A stretch of DNA of 64,000 bases. Origin: Desulfitobacterium chlororespirans DSM 11544. Lineage in GTDB: Bacteria > Bacillota > Desulfitobacteriia > Desulfitobacteriales > Desulfitobacteriaceae. The stretch covers positions 124,001 to 188,000 of the forward strand of contig NZ_FRDN01000003.1 of the NCBI RefSeq assembly GCF_900143285.1, read 5' to 3'. Below, one piece after another: positions 52,837 through 62,800 of the stretch. The position numbers were made by a program, and so were the translations under genes. The notes below the pieces were generated by a model. It saw nothing but the letters and a program-made list of their open reading frames with translations. It did not search any database and was not told the origin of the DNA. The stretch's first letter is position 1. Every line of letters starts with the position of its first letter.

Positions 52837-53568
52837 ATGATCAGAAAGATGATTAAAATCGATGAGCAGTCGTGCGACGGCTGCGGATTATGCATTACCG
52901 CCTGTCACGAAGGGGCGCTGGTGCTGGTAAATGGCAAAGCCAGCCTGCTCCGCGATGATTATTGCGACGGGCTTGGCAACTGTCTTCCTGCCTGCCCGCA
53001 GGATGCGATCTCTTTTGAAGAAAGAGAAGCGGTGGAATTTGATGAAGAAGCCGTTAAAAAACATCTGGAAGGTCACCATCACCAGCATGAACAGCACGAA
53101 CACCACGGGCATACCCTGGCTTGCGGCTGTCCAGGCAATCATGCCGAGCTGCTGAGCCGTCCCGAATCCACCTATAAACCGGAAACCCAGCAGGAGATTA
53201 AATCTCAGCTGAAGCAATGGCCGGTGCAAATAAAGCTGGCTCCCCCAAACGCTCCTTATTTTGATAATGCCAATCTCCTGATCGCTGCCGACTGTACTGC
53301 TTATGCCTATGGGAATTTCCACAACGAGTTTATGCGTAACAGAGTCACCCTGATCGGCTGTCCAAAACTTGATTCTGTGGATTACAGCGAAAAACTGACG
53401 GCCATCCTGCAGCAAAACTCACTTAAATCCCTGACCCTTATCCGGATGGAAGTTCCCTGCTGCGGTGGTTTGGAAAGCGCGGTGAAAACCGCTCTCAAAA
53501 ACAGCGGCCAAGTCATACCCTGGCAGGTCGTCACGATCACAACCAACGGCCGGATCATGGAGGATTAG
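52837..53568 (+). CDS. 4Fe-4S ferredoxin-type iron-sulfur protein with His-rich linker
   Basis: This 243-residue protein starts with a ferredoxin domain: CDGCGLCITACHEGAL and a second motif CDGLGNCLPACPQDAI with an extended first spacing (about 14-67). A linker HHHQHEQHEHHGH (about 88-100) may bind nickel or zinc. CGCPG follows. A C-terminal domain has DCTAYAYGNFHN, GCPKLD and PCCGG, typical of a family of putative 4Fe-4S binding proteins in Clostridia. It is cytosolic. GAGGAGGG lies 8 bases upstream. It may carry electrons for a metal-dependent enzyme; no partner gene is adjacent. Confidence 0.82.
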   Translation: MIRKMIKIDEQSCDGCGLCITACHEGALVLVNGKASLLRDDYCDGLGNCLPACPQDAISFEEREAVEFDEEAVKKHLEGHHHQHEQHEHHGHTLACGCPGNHAELLSRPESTYKPETQQEIKSQLKQWPVQIKLAPPNAPYFDNANLLIAADCTAYAYGNFHNEFMRNRVTLIGCPKLDSVDYSEKLTAILQQNSLKSLTLIRMEVPCCGGLESAVKTALKNSGQVIPWQVVTITTNGRIMED

Positions 53569-53637
53569 ATTCATAAGGGCACTGTCTGAGGCAAAACGTA
53601 TAAGCACCCCTGCACAGATAATACAGCTGAGCAAAGA

Positions 53638-53675
53638 AAGGCTTCCTGAAGAGTGCATACTCACAAGAAGCCTTT
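53638..53675. terminator. GGCTTCC-type hairpin after ferredoxin gene
   Basis: AAAGGCTTC and GAAGCCTTT arms about 70 bases after the ferredoxin stop; the flanks (GAGCAAAG, CCTGAAGAGTGCA) match those of the copy at 57981. Confidence 0.65.
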
Positions 53676-53803
53676 GCTTGCACTATCAGGAAGCATAAGC
53701 TTGCGCTATATACTTTCTAAGCATAAGTGAACCAACGACTTCGCCTCACTAGGGATATGAATCAAAGGTAACAAGTGCGAAGACAGTGTCGACCTGGTGA
53801 AGC
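53674..53803 (-). repeat. Dispersed ~125-bp element, copy C, inserted in a duplicated segment
   Basis: Read on the minus strand it shares CACTGTCTTCGCACTTGTT, GTGAGGCGAAGTCG, TTGGTT and CACTTATGCTTAGAAAGTAT (quoted as separate blocks) with copy A. The flanking segments match 57978-58270 continuously except for this stretch. A short GAAGCCT / GAAGCTT repeat brackets it, like a target-site duplication. Confidence 0.75.
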
Positions 53804-53813
53804 TTGGTTTTCT

Positions 53814-54066
53814 TTATGGGCAGTACTTTTCAGAGCTTCTCCCGCAAGGTATTGTGAAGGAAAACATGGATCTTCTCCTTATATATGGCATGCAACTCTG
53901 GGTTTTTACCGGCAAACTGAGGCATTCCGTAGGCCAATTCCTTAAAGGTCTTGAAGAGGCTGACATATAAGAAGGCAATTTTATTGGCCTCGGCCTTGCC
54001 ATAAGCTTCATTCAGGATACCTCCGTCTGTTTGATGGCTTCGTAACCTATGCGCTCTTCAGCTTGT
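53814..54066 (-). pseudogene. Degenerate 3' copy of the DUF3102-like gene
   Basis: The stretch aligns by eye with 58026-58276 at most positions (GGGCAGTACTTTTCA, GCTTCTCCCGCAAGG, CTTATATAAGAAGGC-like blocks) but has small deletions and stops and no start. It ends abruptly at the SH3 fragment, which marks a recombination junction near 54067. Confidence 0.75.
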
Positions 54067-54067
54067 C

Positions 54068-54250
54068 ATGACAACTGCTTCACCGAGCCTAGTTGTCAGA
54101 TCCGGTTCAGGTACTAGCTATGGTGCCATCGGCACTGCATTATTTGGAGAGTTTGTTCTTGTTATTGAAGTCACATCAAGTGGTTGGGCAAAAATTGACG
54201 CAAACGGCCAATATGGGTATGTTTCTGCAGCGTACTTAGGAAAAAGTTAG
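54068..54250 (+). pseudogene. Orphan bacterial SH3 domain fragment
   Basis: The 60-residue frame is a single SH3_3 domain: LVVRSGSGTSYGAIGTALFG, then GWAKIDANGQYGYVSAAYL. Such domains are normally C-terminal targeting parts of cell-wall hydrolases. No hydrolase precedes it, no ribosome site is present, and its left border coincides with the remnant on the other strand. It is most likely the 3' end of a gene lost by deletion. Confidence 0.6.
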
Positions 54251-54314
54251 CATTAATGTTCAATATAGTATTCAGCGAAGGACTTTAAGGATTAAATCGG
54301 TTTACTCCCTATTT

Positions 54315-55337
54315 TTATGGCATAACCACAAAGCCAGTAGGCATATAACGCTCACCAAACATATTCCACAGTTTATTTAATATTTTCCCGTTATACATCA
54401 TTTCAGTGGAAGAACCGCCATCCAGGTTAGCCGCTGCCACTGCATCGTATTTTCTAAATATATTGTATAGGTCACTCATGCCAGCTCCCATACTCCATGT
54501 AGGTTGGCGACCGTCAATCACCACAAAAATAATTGTTCCATCAGCTTTTTGGCCTATGGCTGTGCGCGGTGCATATCCATAGGGACCATCACTGAACTCT
54601 GCCTTCTTTCCATTGACAATTAAATTAGGTTCAAAATGCACCGCTTCTTGAATGCCTTTCTCCCGTATCTGGGCGACCGTCATATTGCCCAGGACTAATT
54701 GCCCTTCTTTATCTAAGCCAATCATATTTATAGCTTTATCCCCCACATTGTTATGGATGATCTCCCCCTTCTGAACCGTAATCCCGTCCGGGTAAGCTCC
54801 ATTACCACTGCCGTCCGGGTCATAAAACCCCCCGCCGTTTATACCAGCTACCGCTCCCATATTCTTAACCAAATCGCTCACACGTTCCCCATTGACACCA
54901 AGACTTTGGGTAACAGCTACTTTTATGCGTTTAGGGTCTTTTATCAACATGACTTTTCCGCGAAATCTTCCTAATGCATTTTTACCTTCTATATCTTCAA
55001 CCACGATTCCCTCTTCTAAATTCACAGCATTACTGCGATTCGTATCCTGAATATCCCCGCCTAAACTCTGATTATTTTGAGCAATAATTGTCTCGATTTC
55101 TTCCTGGGATAAAAAATAATTGAGATAGTGCGGATGACGGGATGTATAAACCGTACCCACGACAAGAGATTTAAGACTGTCGAAGGGACCGTAAAAGATA
55201 ATAAAGGGAGTCATGATTATAGGCAAAATCATCTGGAAGATCATAAACAGTACGAATATCTTAGGCTTAAATCTTTTTCTTTTTTTATTTGTGCGTTTAA
55301 TTCTTGTAGTAGTTATGATTTGACTCTCTCCTTCCAT
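54315..55337 (-). CDS. Phosphodiester glycosidase (NAGPA-domain) membrane protein
   Basis: This 340-residue protein has a basic N-terminus, one membrane helix (about 25-50), and an extracellular NAGPA-type domain. The domain is marked by VAGINGGGFYDPDGSG (about 162-177), APRTAIGQKADGTIIFVVIDGRQ and AAANLDGGSSTEMMYNG. Members cleave GlcNAc-1-phosphodiester bonds and in Firmicutes act on wall teichoic acid or exopolysaccharide. The start follows AAGGAGAG-like bases. It is divergent from the second blaI-like gene, with a large hairpin between them, so it is a candidate target of that repressor. Confidence 0.84.
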   Translation of the reverse strand: MEGESQIITTTRIKRTNKKRKRFKPKIFVLFMIFQMILPIIMTPFIIFYGPFDSLKSLVVGTVYTSRHPHYLNYFLSQEEIETIIAQNNQSLGGDIQDTNRSNAVNLEEGIVVEDIEGKNALGRFRGKVMLIKDPKRIKVAVTQSLGVNGERVSDLVKNMGAVAGINGGGFYDPDGSGNGAYPDGITVQKGEIIHNNVGDKAINMIGLDKEGQLVLGNMTVAQIREKGIQEAVHFEPNLIVNGKKAEFSDGPYGYAPRTAIGQKADGTIIFVVIDGRQPTWSMGAGMSDLYNIFRKYDAVAAANLDGGSSTEMMYNGKILNKLWNMFGERYMPTGFVVMP

Positions 55338-55388
55338 TTTTCCTTAGGATGATGATTGGAGATACACACAAAGGTTGACATTAAAACA

Positions 55389-55444
55389 AAAAAAGCTAAA
55401 CTAAAATAGTAGGCTATTGTCTACTGTTTTAGTTTAGCTTTTTT
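55389..55444. promoter_or_regulatory. 24-bp-arm hairpin between divergent genes
   Basis: Arms 55389-55412 and 55421-55444 pair except one G-T position, framed by A6 and T6. It looks like a bidirectional terminator yet lies in a divergent promoter region, so it may be an attenuator or an operator (TAGTAG/CTACTG core, with TGTAGTCTAC nearby at 55450). Confidence 0.6.
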
Positions 55445-55539
55445 GTCAGCTGTAGTCTACCTTTATTTTAACTTTTTGTAAAGGATTCCTATGGCATTAA
55501 AATGAGATTAACATCATAAAACCGGAGGGTTGAAGCTTT

Positions 55540-55938
55540 ATGGCAAACAAAAAAGTTGGGCTTTCCGATTCAGAATGGAAGATTTTAAAAGTCCTTTGGG
55601 AGCACTATCCCCTCTCCTGTCGTCAAATTGAAAACCAGCTGAAAGAAGATACTGGTTGGACCAGACATGACATATTCTCTTTCCTTAAGCGTATGGAAGT
55701 CAAAGGGGCAGTTCACCGAAAAGAGGCCAGCCCTCATCATCTTTATTATCCGATTTTGGACTATCAGGAAGCCGTGGCAGATGAAACTCGTTCTTTTTTG
55801 AAAAAGCTCTGGGACGGCAATCTAGGACTGATGGTTTCATCCATGGTCAGGGAAGAAAAGTTAGGCGAAAAAGAGATTGATGAGTTGATGAAATCCTTAC
55901 AAGAAGCTAAAAAGGGGCTGGGAGGCGAATTAAAATGA
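55540..55938 (+). CDS. BlaI/MecI-family repressor (copy 2)
   Basis: This 132-residue repressor has the winged helix LSDSEWKILKVLWEHYPLSC and RHDIFSFLKRMEVKGAVHR (about 8-60), then a helical dimer region ending in a Lys-rich tail. It follows GGAGGG at 11 bases and overlaps the start of the BlaR1-like gene by four bases (ATGA). It differs strongly from copy 1 at 14.4 kb, so the two probably answer to different signals. Likely targets are its own operon and the divergent phosphodiester-glycosidase gene. Confidence 0.87.
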   Translation: MANKKVGLSDSEWKILKVLWEHYPLSCRQIENQLKEDTGWTRHDIFSFLKRMEVKGAVHRKEASPHHLYYPILDYQEAVADETRSFLKKLWDGNLGLMVSSMVREEKLGEKEIDELMKSLQEAKKGLGGELK

Positions 55939-57878
55939 CCGAAGCTGTTTTGCATTTTTTACTTGAAAGAACACTGACAGCTTCACTGCTTATTATTGCT
56001 TTGCTGGTGTTACGAAGAATATTTAGAGGAAAAATACCCTCAGTCTTACTCTATGCGTCTTGGCTTCTGGTCCTTATCCGCCTTCTTATTCCCATTGATA
56101 TTCCTAGTTCAGCCAGTATCATGAACCTGGTTAAAACCTCACCTGTTACAGCTATTGAACAAAATGCAATCGAACCACGCTTTCCTTCCTTTGAATCCGG
56201 CCTGTTAACAAATCCTGAAAGACAGAATGAAACAGAACCACCGAACGTCAGCAGTGAAATCACCATAAAACAGCCGGTTGAAGAAAAAGGAGTTAAGCCC
56301 ACCCTATTCTTTTTACTGTTTGCTCTTTGGGCAGGCGGAGCCTTGGCTGTTACGACTTATATGATTATTTTGAACAAAGGTTTTTTCAATCAACTGCGCC
56401 AATCTTCTCTAGAGTTGAAATCTGAGCAAATTCCCTTTTATGAGGAGCTATGCCGGCAGGTTAAAATCAAGACTCCCCTTCCAGTCATTCTTTCAGATAA
56501 GTTGCCTTCTCCCTGTTTAGTCGGGCTGTTCCATCCCCGCATTGCCGTGACGCCGGAAGCCACAGCAAGCACGACAATCCTAAGGCATACACTTCTGCAT
56601 GAGCTGTGTCATTACAAGCAAAAGGATAATCTTTTCACTTTGCTTCGAAATATTTGCTGTGCTGTTTACTGGTTTAACCCTTTTGTATGGGCAGCCGCCC
56701 TTGCTTCCCGGGAGGACTCCGAGCTAAGCTGTGACGCCAGAGTGCTGCGTTACCTGGATGAATGTGAAAGCCTTGAATACGGCGAAACCCTCCTTACCCT
56801 GTTAAATACCCGCAATACTAAAACACCTATTCTTAATACAGCCACTGCAATGGCCTCGGGAAAAAGCACCATTGGTACAAGAATTAGTTTGATCATTAAA
56901 CCTTCTAAAAAATTAAAGACTGCTTCAGTCTTTGTTTGCGGAGTTATGATTTTATTTGGGATGGTCACTTTAACCGATGCCAAAAACGAGCCTGTGTTTG
57001 GGCAGCAGAATACACCCCATGTCCAAGAAGCTATTGCTAAAAACTCCTTGGACATAGATACCTTAAAAATGTTGGCGAACGGTCAACTGACGTTAGCTGA
57101 TATTCCCAAACAATATGTTCCCAATACAGTCACAGAAGATAAAGCCTCCGCCTATACATTATGGACATATACCCTGGATAACGATTTCAGCTTTGACGTG
57201 AAGTATATTTCTGAGCCAAATCTCCCTCCCAGGTACACTGCTTCTCTCCGTCAAAACAAGGGTTCCAATTATATTTTCTTCCCTTGTCGCCCGGAATCTC
57301 TGGACCAATATCTTGCGGCATGCGCTCGGGGAGATCTCTTCCAATTGCAAACCTATGCAAGTTTTGACGGAGAAAAGATGGCTGAGATAGAATATCGTAC
57401 TGAAACAAACTATGAAGAGACCAAAGATCAGACTGCCAGCGTAAGTTTTTTTGCCGGAAATAATAAGACATATGCCCTATCAAATAAATACAATTCCTTT
57501 GGTCGGGTAATTTGGTCACCGGATAGTGTTTATGGTGCCTTTATCAATATGATAACACTAAACGGTACAGAGGGCCGGGACAATGGCCTTTACCTGTTCG
57601 ATTCTCTGAATAGGGAGATTTACGATCCAATACCCTCAAAAACCCTTATATCAGCATTTAATGAATCGGGCACAATAAATGAAAAAATAACTACAATTTA
57701 TCTTGAACCACAGATTAAATGGTCACCAGACAGCACAAAACTGTCGCTTACCTGTTATCCCGCTTCAAGTGATAATCATGTTGCAGCCCATGTGGTCTAC
57801 GATATTGTTAAACATCAAGTGGAAAATATCGTAATCAAAGAAAACATTCAAGCTCCCTCCTCTGATCTGTCTTATTAG
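55935..57878 (+). CDS. BlaR1/MecR1-like M56 sensor metallopeptidase (copy 2)
   Basis: This 647-residue membrane sensor has N-terminal helices (LLIIALLVLRRIF, VLLYASWLLVLIRLLIPIDI) and the M56 active site LLHELCHYKQKDN (HExxH, about 217-229) with SREDSELSCDARVL. A fourth helix (ASVFVCGVMILFGMVTL, about 330) leads to an extracellular C-terminal domain of about 300 residues. That domain shows repeated WSPDS motifs (IWSPDSVYGAF, KWSPDSTKLSL), which suggest a beta-propeller-like fold in place of a penicillin-binding domain. It should cleave or release the adjacent BlaI-like repressor. The ligand is unknown. Confidence 0.84.
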   Translation: MTEAVLHFLLERTLTASLLIIALLVLRRIFRGKIPSVLLYASWLLVLIRLLIPIDIPSSASIMNLVKTSPVTAIEQNAIEPRFPSFESGLLTNPERQNETEPPNVSSEITIKQPVEEKGVKPTLFFLLFALWAGGALAVTTYMIILNKGFFNQLRQSSLELKSEQIPFYEELCRQVKIKTPLPVILSDKLPSPCLVGLFHPRIAVTPEATASTTILRHTLLHELCHYKQKDNLFTLLRNICCAVYWFNPFVWAAALASREDSELSCDARVLRYLDECESLEYGETLLTLLNTRNTKTPILNTATAMASGKSTIGTRISLIIKPSKKLKTASVFVCGVMILFGMVTLTDAKNEPVFGQQNTPHVQEAIAKNSLDIDTLKMLANGQLTLADIPKQYVPNTVTEDKASAYTLWTYTLDNDFSFDVKYISEPNLPPRYTASLRQNKGSNYIFFPCRPESLDQYLAACARGDLFQLQTYASFDGEKMAEIEYRTETNYEETKDQTASVSFFAGNNKTYALSNKYNSFGRVIWSPDSVYGAFINMITLNGTEGRDNGLYLFDSLNREIYDPIPSKTLISAFNESGTINEKITTIYLEPQIKWSPDSTKLSLTCYPASSDNHVAAHVVYDIVKHQVENIVIKENIQAPSSDLSY

Positions 57879-57980
57879 GCATGGTGATTCCAGCACTGAT
57901 TCACACTAAACTATATCCATTTGCTTACTTTTGAATTAAATTTCATAGGACAGTCTGCAGACAAATACACCTGAGCAAAA

Positions 57981-58015
57981 AGGCTTCCTGAAGAGTGCAA
58001 CCTCCCGGGAAGCCT
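57981..58015. terminator. GGCTTCC-type hairpin
   Basis: AGGCTTCC and GGAAGCCT arms with the inner CTGAAGAGTGCAACCTCC. It lies between the convergent BlaR1-like gene and the DUF3102-like remnant, and is the empty-site counterpart of the region holding element copy C. Confidence 0.7.
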
Positions 58016-58039
58016 GGTTTTCGTTATGGGCAGTACTTT

Positions 58040-58563
58040 TCACAGCTTCTCCCGCAAGGCATTGTGGAGGAAATCGTGGATCTTCTCCTTATATGTGGCA
58101 TGCAGCTCCGGGTTTTTCCCGGTAAACTTGGTCATTTCATAGGCCAGTTTTTTAAAGGTCTTGAAAGGGCTGTCATATAAGAAGGCGATTTTATTAGCCT
58201 TCGCCTTGCCATAGGCTTCATTCAGAGATGCTTCCATCTTTTTGATGGCTTTATAACCTGAGCGCTCTTTCAGCTTGTCATAGGAGGCCTTCCTATTTTC
58301 AATCTCCTGTTCCAGCTGCCCCTTCACCATCTCCAAATCATGGATTTCGGCTTTCAGGATGTCCCGTTCTTCAGCCAACTGAACATTCTTATCCTTTTCC
58401 TTGTTCAGATCCTCAAGGAGATCCGCGCTCTCCTGTCTGACCTGATCCCGCTCGGCCGCGGCCTGCTCCGCCGCTGCTCAACAGCCTGTTTCAGCTACCG
58501 GGTGCTCATGCCTTCCACATCCATTTTCACCAGTAACTCAGCCCGTTCTTCCTCGGGAAGCCC
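58040..58563 (-). pseudogene. Frameshifted DUF3102-like gene remnant
   Basis: From the left of the gene, one frame reads GLPEEERAELLVKMDVEGMS and then a stop; a second frame continues AEQAAAERDQVRQESADL and runs as a coiled coil through LAEERDILKAEIHDLEMVKG to the stop at 58040 (HDFLHNALREKL). LPEEER and DVEGMSTR blocks are what I associate with DUF3102 proteins of Clostridia. A start, the N-terminal half and the continuous frame are missing; the Wadjet jetD gene ends two bases upstream, so the island insertion may have cut it. The 3' part is duplicated at 53814-54066. Confidence 0.6.
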
Positions 58564-58564
58564 T

Positions 58565-59818
58565 TTATTCTGTGTCGGTCAGCATAGCCTCCTGTTCCAG
58601 CTTCTTTCTATTACTCACCATATAATCCAGACATTCCTTGCAATCGTTGAGTTCTGATCGTAACCCAAGACTCTTTACCTTCTCAGCATAGGCATGAGTA
58701 ACCGAAGCGGTTAAATTGCTATATCGCTTAAGTTCTTGCACATTCATTCGATAGGCACTGATATCTTGGGTAATTTCGCGCCGCAGCCGGGCCAACATAC
58801 TAAAGCCGCCATAATCAATATCTCCCCAGTGAGACCAGCCGCAGTTTGTTGGCATGGCCTTGGCTACGGCATGAAAGAATTTCTTTTTGGACGGGCTATA
58901 CTGTCCACCGTGATAGATAACCAGTTCATTATCCACCTTATGCTTATATATATAGTCAATATAATTGGCACGGTTTTCAATTGATAGAATCCGCTCCACT
59001 CCGGAAGTGATAACCAAATTTCCTCGGAGCAAATCCGCTGAGCAGACATTTCCGCCATACCGCAGATACGAAAAATCGACCGTGCCGCACGCGAAGGATA
59101 GCTTTACATCACCACAAAACTCAAATTGTTCCGGATATTTAACGATTCCAATTTGCCTGAGCAACTCCTCGTCCCTGGCATCCTCTTCAGTATCCAGATA
59201 TTTTCGCAGAACACTTAGCAGGCGTGACTTTACTGTTCGTTCAAATTGCTTGGAATCTCCAAAGCATTGTAACGAAAAGACCCTTTCCAACACTTCGGAG
59301 TCCCCCATACCGTCAATAAACTGTATCGCGCGGAACAACTCTTTCCGCTCGTCTTCAGCTTCCGGGAGCCTATTGCCAAGATCGCGCTTGCGGGAAATTG
59401 TCTCATATAGGTCCTGAAGATATTGCCTTGCCCATAAGACTTTAACTTTATCCAAGACATCCAGTATCTCGAAGCAAACATCATCGATCTTCTCATTCTT
59501 GGGTTGACGTCCAGCAAATTCGTAGGCCATAGGCAAGTTTTCAAGGTTTAACCATATCTGGGCGATGATATGATTTTCTTCGCCCTTCATCCATTGGTAG
59601 AAGACAAGCCGCTTCTCCGCCATTGCCAAAACCGCACGATTGGCTAAAATGCGCTTCTCACTTTGCTCAATATTATACTGTGGAAAATCAGACTGCCCGT
59701 TATCATATAACTTCAGCATAATTCTCCGAGTTGGGTGTATCCCTTCACGGAAAAAGATGCTGCGCTCATACTTATCCAGCAAGGCTGACAACAATTGTCG
59801 TTGAATCGTATCACTCAT
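58565..59818 (-). CDS. jetD: Wadjet system nuclease subunit JetD
   Basis: This 417-residue protein is the DUF2220/TOPRIM nuclease of Wadjet. The TOPRIM-like catalytic residues are visible: Glu in LSIENRANY (about 281) and DxD in HWGDIDYGG (about 333-335). The N-terminal half is helical and has a winged-helix look, and in the family it docks on the JetABC motor. ATG 59818 overlaps the jetC stop (ATGAGTGA), which rules out a longer frame that would intrude 100 bases into jetC. It is the last gene of the operon. It would cut looped plasmid DNA. Confidence 0.88.
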   Translation of the reverse strand: MSDTIQRQLLSALLDKYERSIFFREGIHPTRRIMLKLYDNGQSDFPQYNIEQSEKRILANRAVLAMAEKRLVFYQWMKGEENHIIAQIWLNLENLPMAYEFAGRQPKNEKIDDVCFEILDVLDKVKVLWARQYLQDLYETISRKRDLGNRLPEAEDERKELFRAIQFIDGMGDSEVLERVFSLQCFGDSKQFERTVKSRLLSVLRKYLDTEEDARDEELLRQIGIVKYPEQFEFCGDVKLSFACGTVDFSYLRYGGNVCSADLLRGNLVITSGVERILSIENRANYIDYIYKHKVDNELVIYHGGQYSPSKKKFFHAVAKAMPTNCGWSHWGDIDYGGFSMLARLRREITQDISAYRMNVQELKRYSNLTASVTHAYAEKVKSLGLRSELNDCKECLDYMVSNRKKLEQEAMLTDTE

Positions 59819-62800
59819 ACTCAATTTCCTCAAGCCGCTTGGGGTCAAGGCTTCTGACGCAGGCACGTTTTCCGTCTCTAAGAACACACAGATTTCTGTC
59901 AACGAGAGTAGCAATATCTCCTATCTTATCAGGTGGCGCGGAAAGCACTACTTGGAAATTGAACTGACGCAAAAGCTCAATACTCCGGATGATCCGCTCG
60001 CCGTCCATTTTGGAGAAGGCCTCATCGAAAATGATTAGACGCGATGTACTGGCGTTTTTGTCTCTTCCTATTCGATATAGCTGGGCAAAGGAGGCCAGCA
60101 CCGCAATATAGAAAGGTGTCTGTGTTTCTCCTCCGGACTTCTTGCCAAGTGTCTTTGACAGCCTTTGCGTTTCGCCATCACGATTTACGACTTCCAAATC
60201 AAAGGACAGATAAGTACGGTAATCGGTAAATGCCTGCACGCGCTTCTCATAATCGTCATGCTCACGTACCTTTGCCGGAGCTCCTTCATTGGTTATGATA
60301 GCGAAAAGCTCTGCGATCTCTTCTTTGTATTTTGCATTGAACTGCTCTGAAAGCAAATTATAGCCTCCCTCGAGGAGCATAGGGTCGACGATCATATCAT
60401 AATAGCGCCTATATTCCGGTTTTGGCACAATACGAAACCGATAGGTATCCTCACCGAAGGAACTCCCGCTCAGCGCGTTGTTAAGCCCGTCAATCTGACG
60501 CTTCGCATCATTAATGTTGTTCTGCAAACGGCTGAGGAAATCTTCCTGAAACTGTTCAAAAGCCTTTTGACGCGTATCCTCAATTCTTGCCAAATACTCA
60601 GGCAATTTGTTTTCACTGAGTTCAAGCCAAGCATTATCATACACTTCATTATCTTCCGCCTTAATATTATAGCCCATGATGTATTTTTCGTTGTAAGTAC
60701 GGCGTAAATTCAATAGATCGTCCCACATAGACTCACGTGCATTGGTAGATCTACTCAGCTCTCGCGGGAATGCCCGATTGATGTCCTCTGCATTGCCTCG
60801 GGAAGATAACTCTCGTTGATATCTCAAGCGGCCGGTGTTTTCCAGCCATTCCTCATTGTATTTCCTTGTAAGCTCCGTTTCCAATGTCTCTAATTCGCCT
60901 GTAAGCTTTGGAATAGTTTCATCTCGAAGCATGGTAACAATGGCCTCACGTTTTCCATAATCGATGTTGTCTTTACGAATTCGTTCGGAAAGAATCTTCA
61001 TCTCATTTGCTAAAGCTTCGATGTGTGCTTTCAACGCCTCCACCGCGCTCTTATCAATGGTTGAGAGGCTTTCCCGCAAAGATCGCACATCATTCTCCAA
61101 AGCTTCCACGGCAGACAGGCCTTTCGCCGAGGAGATGGCATGCTCAATCTCTGCTTGGCTGAGCGCGACCAATGTACTACTGAACTGGAGACCGGTTTTT
61201 ATCGTGGCACATGCAGCTATTTGCTGTGCTAATACGCCTATCTCTTTTTTAACGTCTTCCAGTCTCCTCTGTATAGCGCCCTGGCCAATCGCCGGCTTTG
61301 CCCAGCGTTTCGGATCCATTGCCCGGACAACAAAATTTTGGTACATCATACCTTCATCTGTCACCGATGTACGAAAACGCCTTAAATCACCTACACGATC
61401 GCATTTCTTTACCCGCCCAAGGGTGTAGTCCAAAAACAACCGGACATCCTGCTCGTCCGTTGCAATCTCTTCGGCAAGACTTCCTGAGTCTGCCGTTGGC
61501 TTAATATGCTTCATTTTTTCAATATCAATGATGCCTGTACCATATATTTGCCTTTGACGCTTAATGGCATCAAAAACGCGTAAAGCCGTCTGAAAATACT
61601 CCTGAGGAACAATGATGTAGTATTTTTGTGTATTCAGGTATCCTTCAATAACATTGCGCCAGCGGTCATTTTTAATCTCAGCAGCTTCGGCTACAACGAG
61701 AACTTTTATGTCCTTTCCAGTATTCAGGCGCAAACGGGAAGAGACCGCCTCTTTCAAATCGGTCACATCTTGGGGAAAGGGATAGATTCCACTTTCCAGG
61801 GATTCCTTTTCCTGCTGTAGTATTTTTCTCCGTTCGGCAAGAGTCACTTGCTCCTCTCCCATACGAGAGGCTAATTGTATAGAATGTACTTTAAGCGAAT
61901 CGGCCAGCACGGCATATTCATCGAGCCCCTTTTGACCAGTCTCTAAGATTACAGCATAGTCAATTCGGAGCAATGACTCCATTCGCTTTAAGAAAGCCTG
62001 CCCTTCTGAGTGCAGATCGTTGATGCGGGAAACAAGCAACGGATCGAGTAAAGCATTTTCTATGGAGCCTATCTTTTGCAGCATTGCGGAGGAGTTCATT
62101 CTCCAGGATGATACACATTTAGACAGAACGGCAACTGCTTTATCATATTCTCCGCGCAAAGCGCTGATCTGTTGCTCCTTTTCAGCTATTTGTGTTTCAA
62201 GGAGCTGCAGAGCCTGCGCCTGCTCGTTGTTCAGAAGCTTCGCCTGCATCAGGTCCCGTTCTTCCTGAAGCTTGCTAAGGCGTGTCGTTTCAGCGTTGAT
62301 GGTATCCGTTAATTCGGATAGCTGTGCGTCATAGGTTTTGGCTTTATCCTTGGCCGCTTCCAGTTCTATTGCCTTTATATCTGCTTGGGAACGTTCGATC
62401 AGGTAAGAGTACAGCATTTCATTTTGCCGCTGGACCGTAAAACTTTGATGAATAGTTAGTATCTGGTCAAGCAAGGCGATTCTACCCTTTAGGACATCAG
62501 CCTCGCTTTCCAGGCTTTTGTAACTTCTGATATTCTCCTGCATGCGGCTTACGTCTACGGTCTGCTGTGTATCGCATACGAATTCAGAAATAAACTGTTG
62601 AATTTCAACATTTGGATTGAAGGACACTGCTTTTTTCAGCAACTGACCAAAGCGTTCACGCAAGCCCCCGAGTTTACCATACAGGTTTGTCCTGAAATCT
62701 CTACCGACATCGGTCGTGGAGTGGTGTCCGGTAAAATGCTCTTTCAAATAAGCACGCAGTGCGGTGATTACCATAGGACTCCCTGTCTCGACAAACTCAT

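Noticed and set aside
39578-58015. CRISPR array from repeated GGCTTCC units
   Set aside because: The copies are kilobases apart, palindromic and located at gene ends; there are no regular spacers or cas genes.
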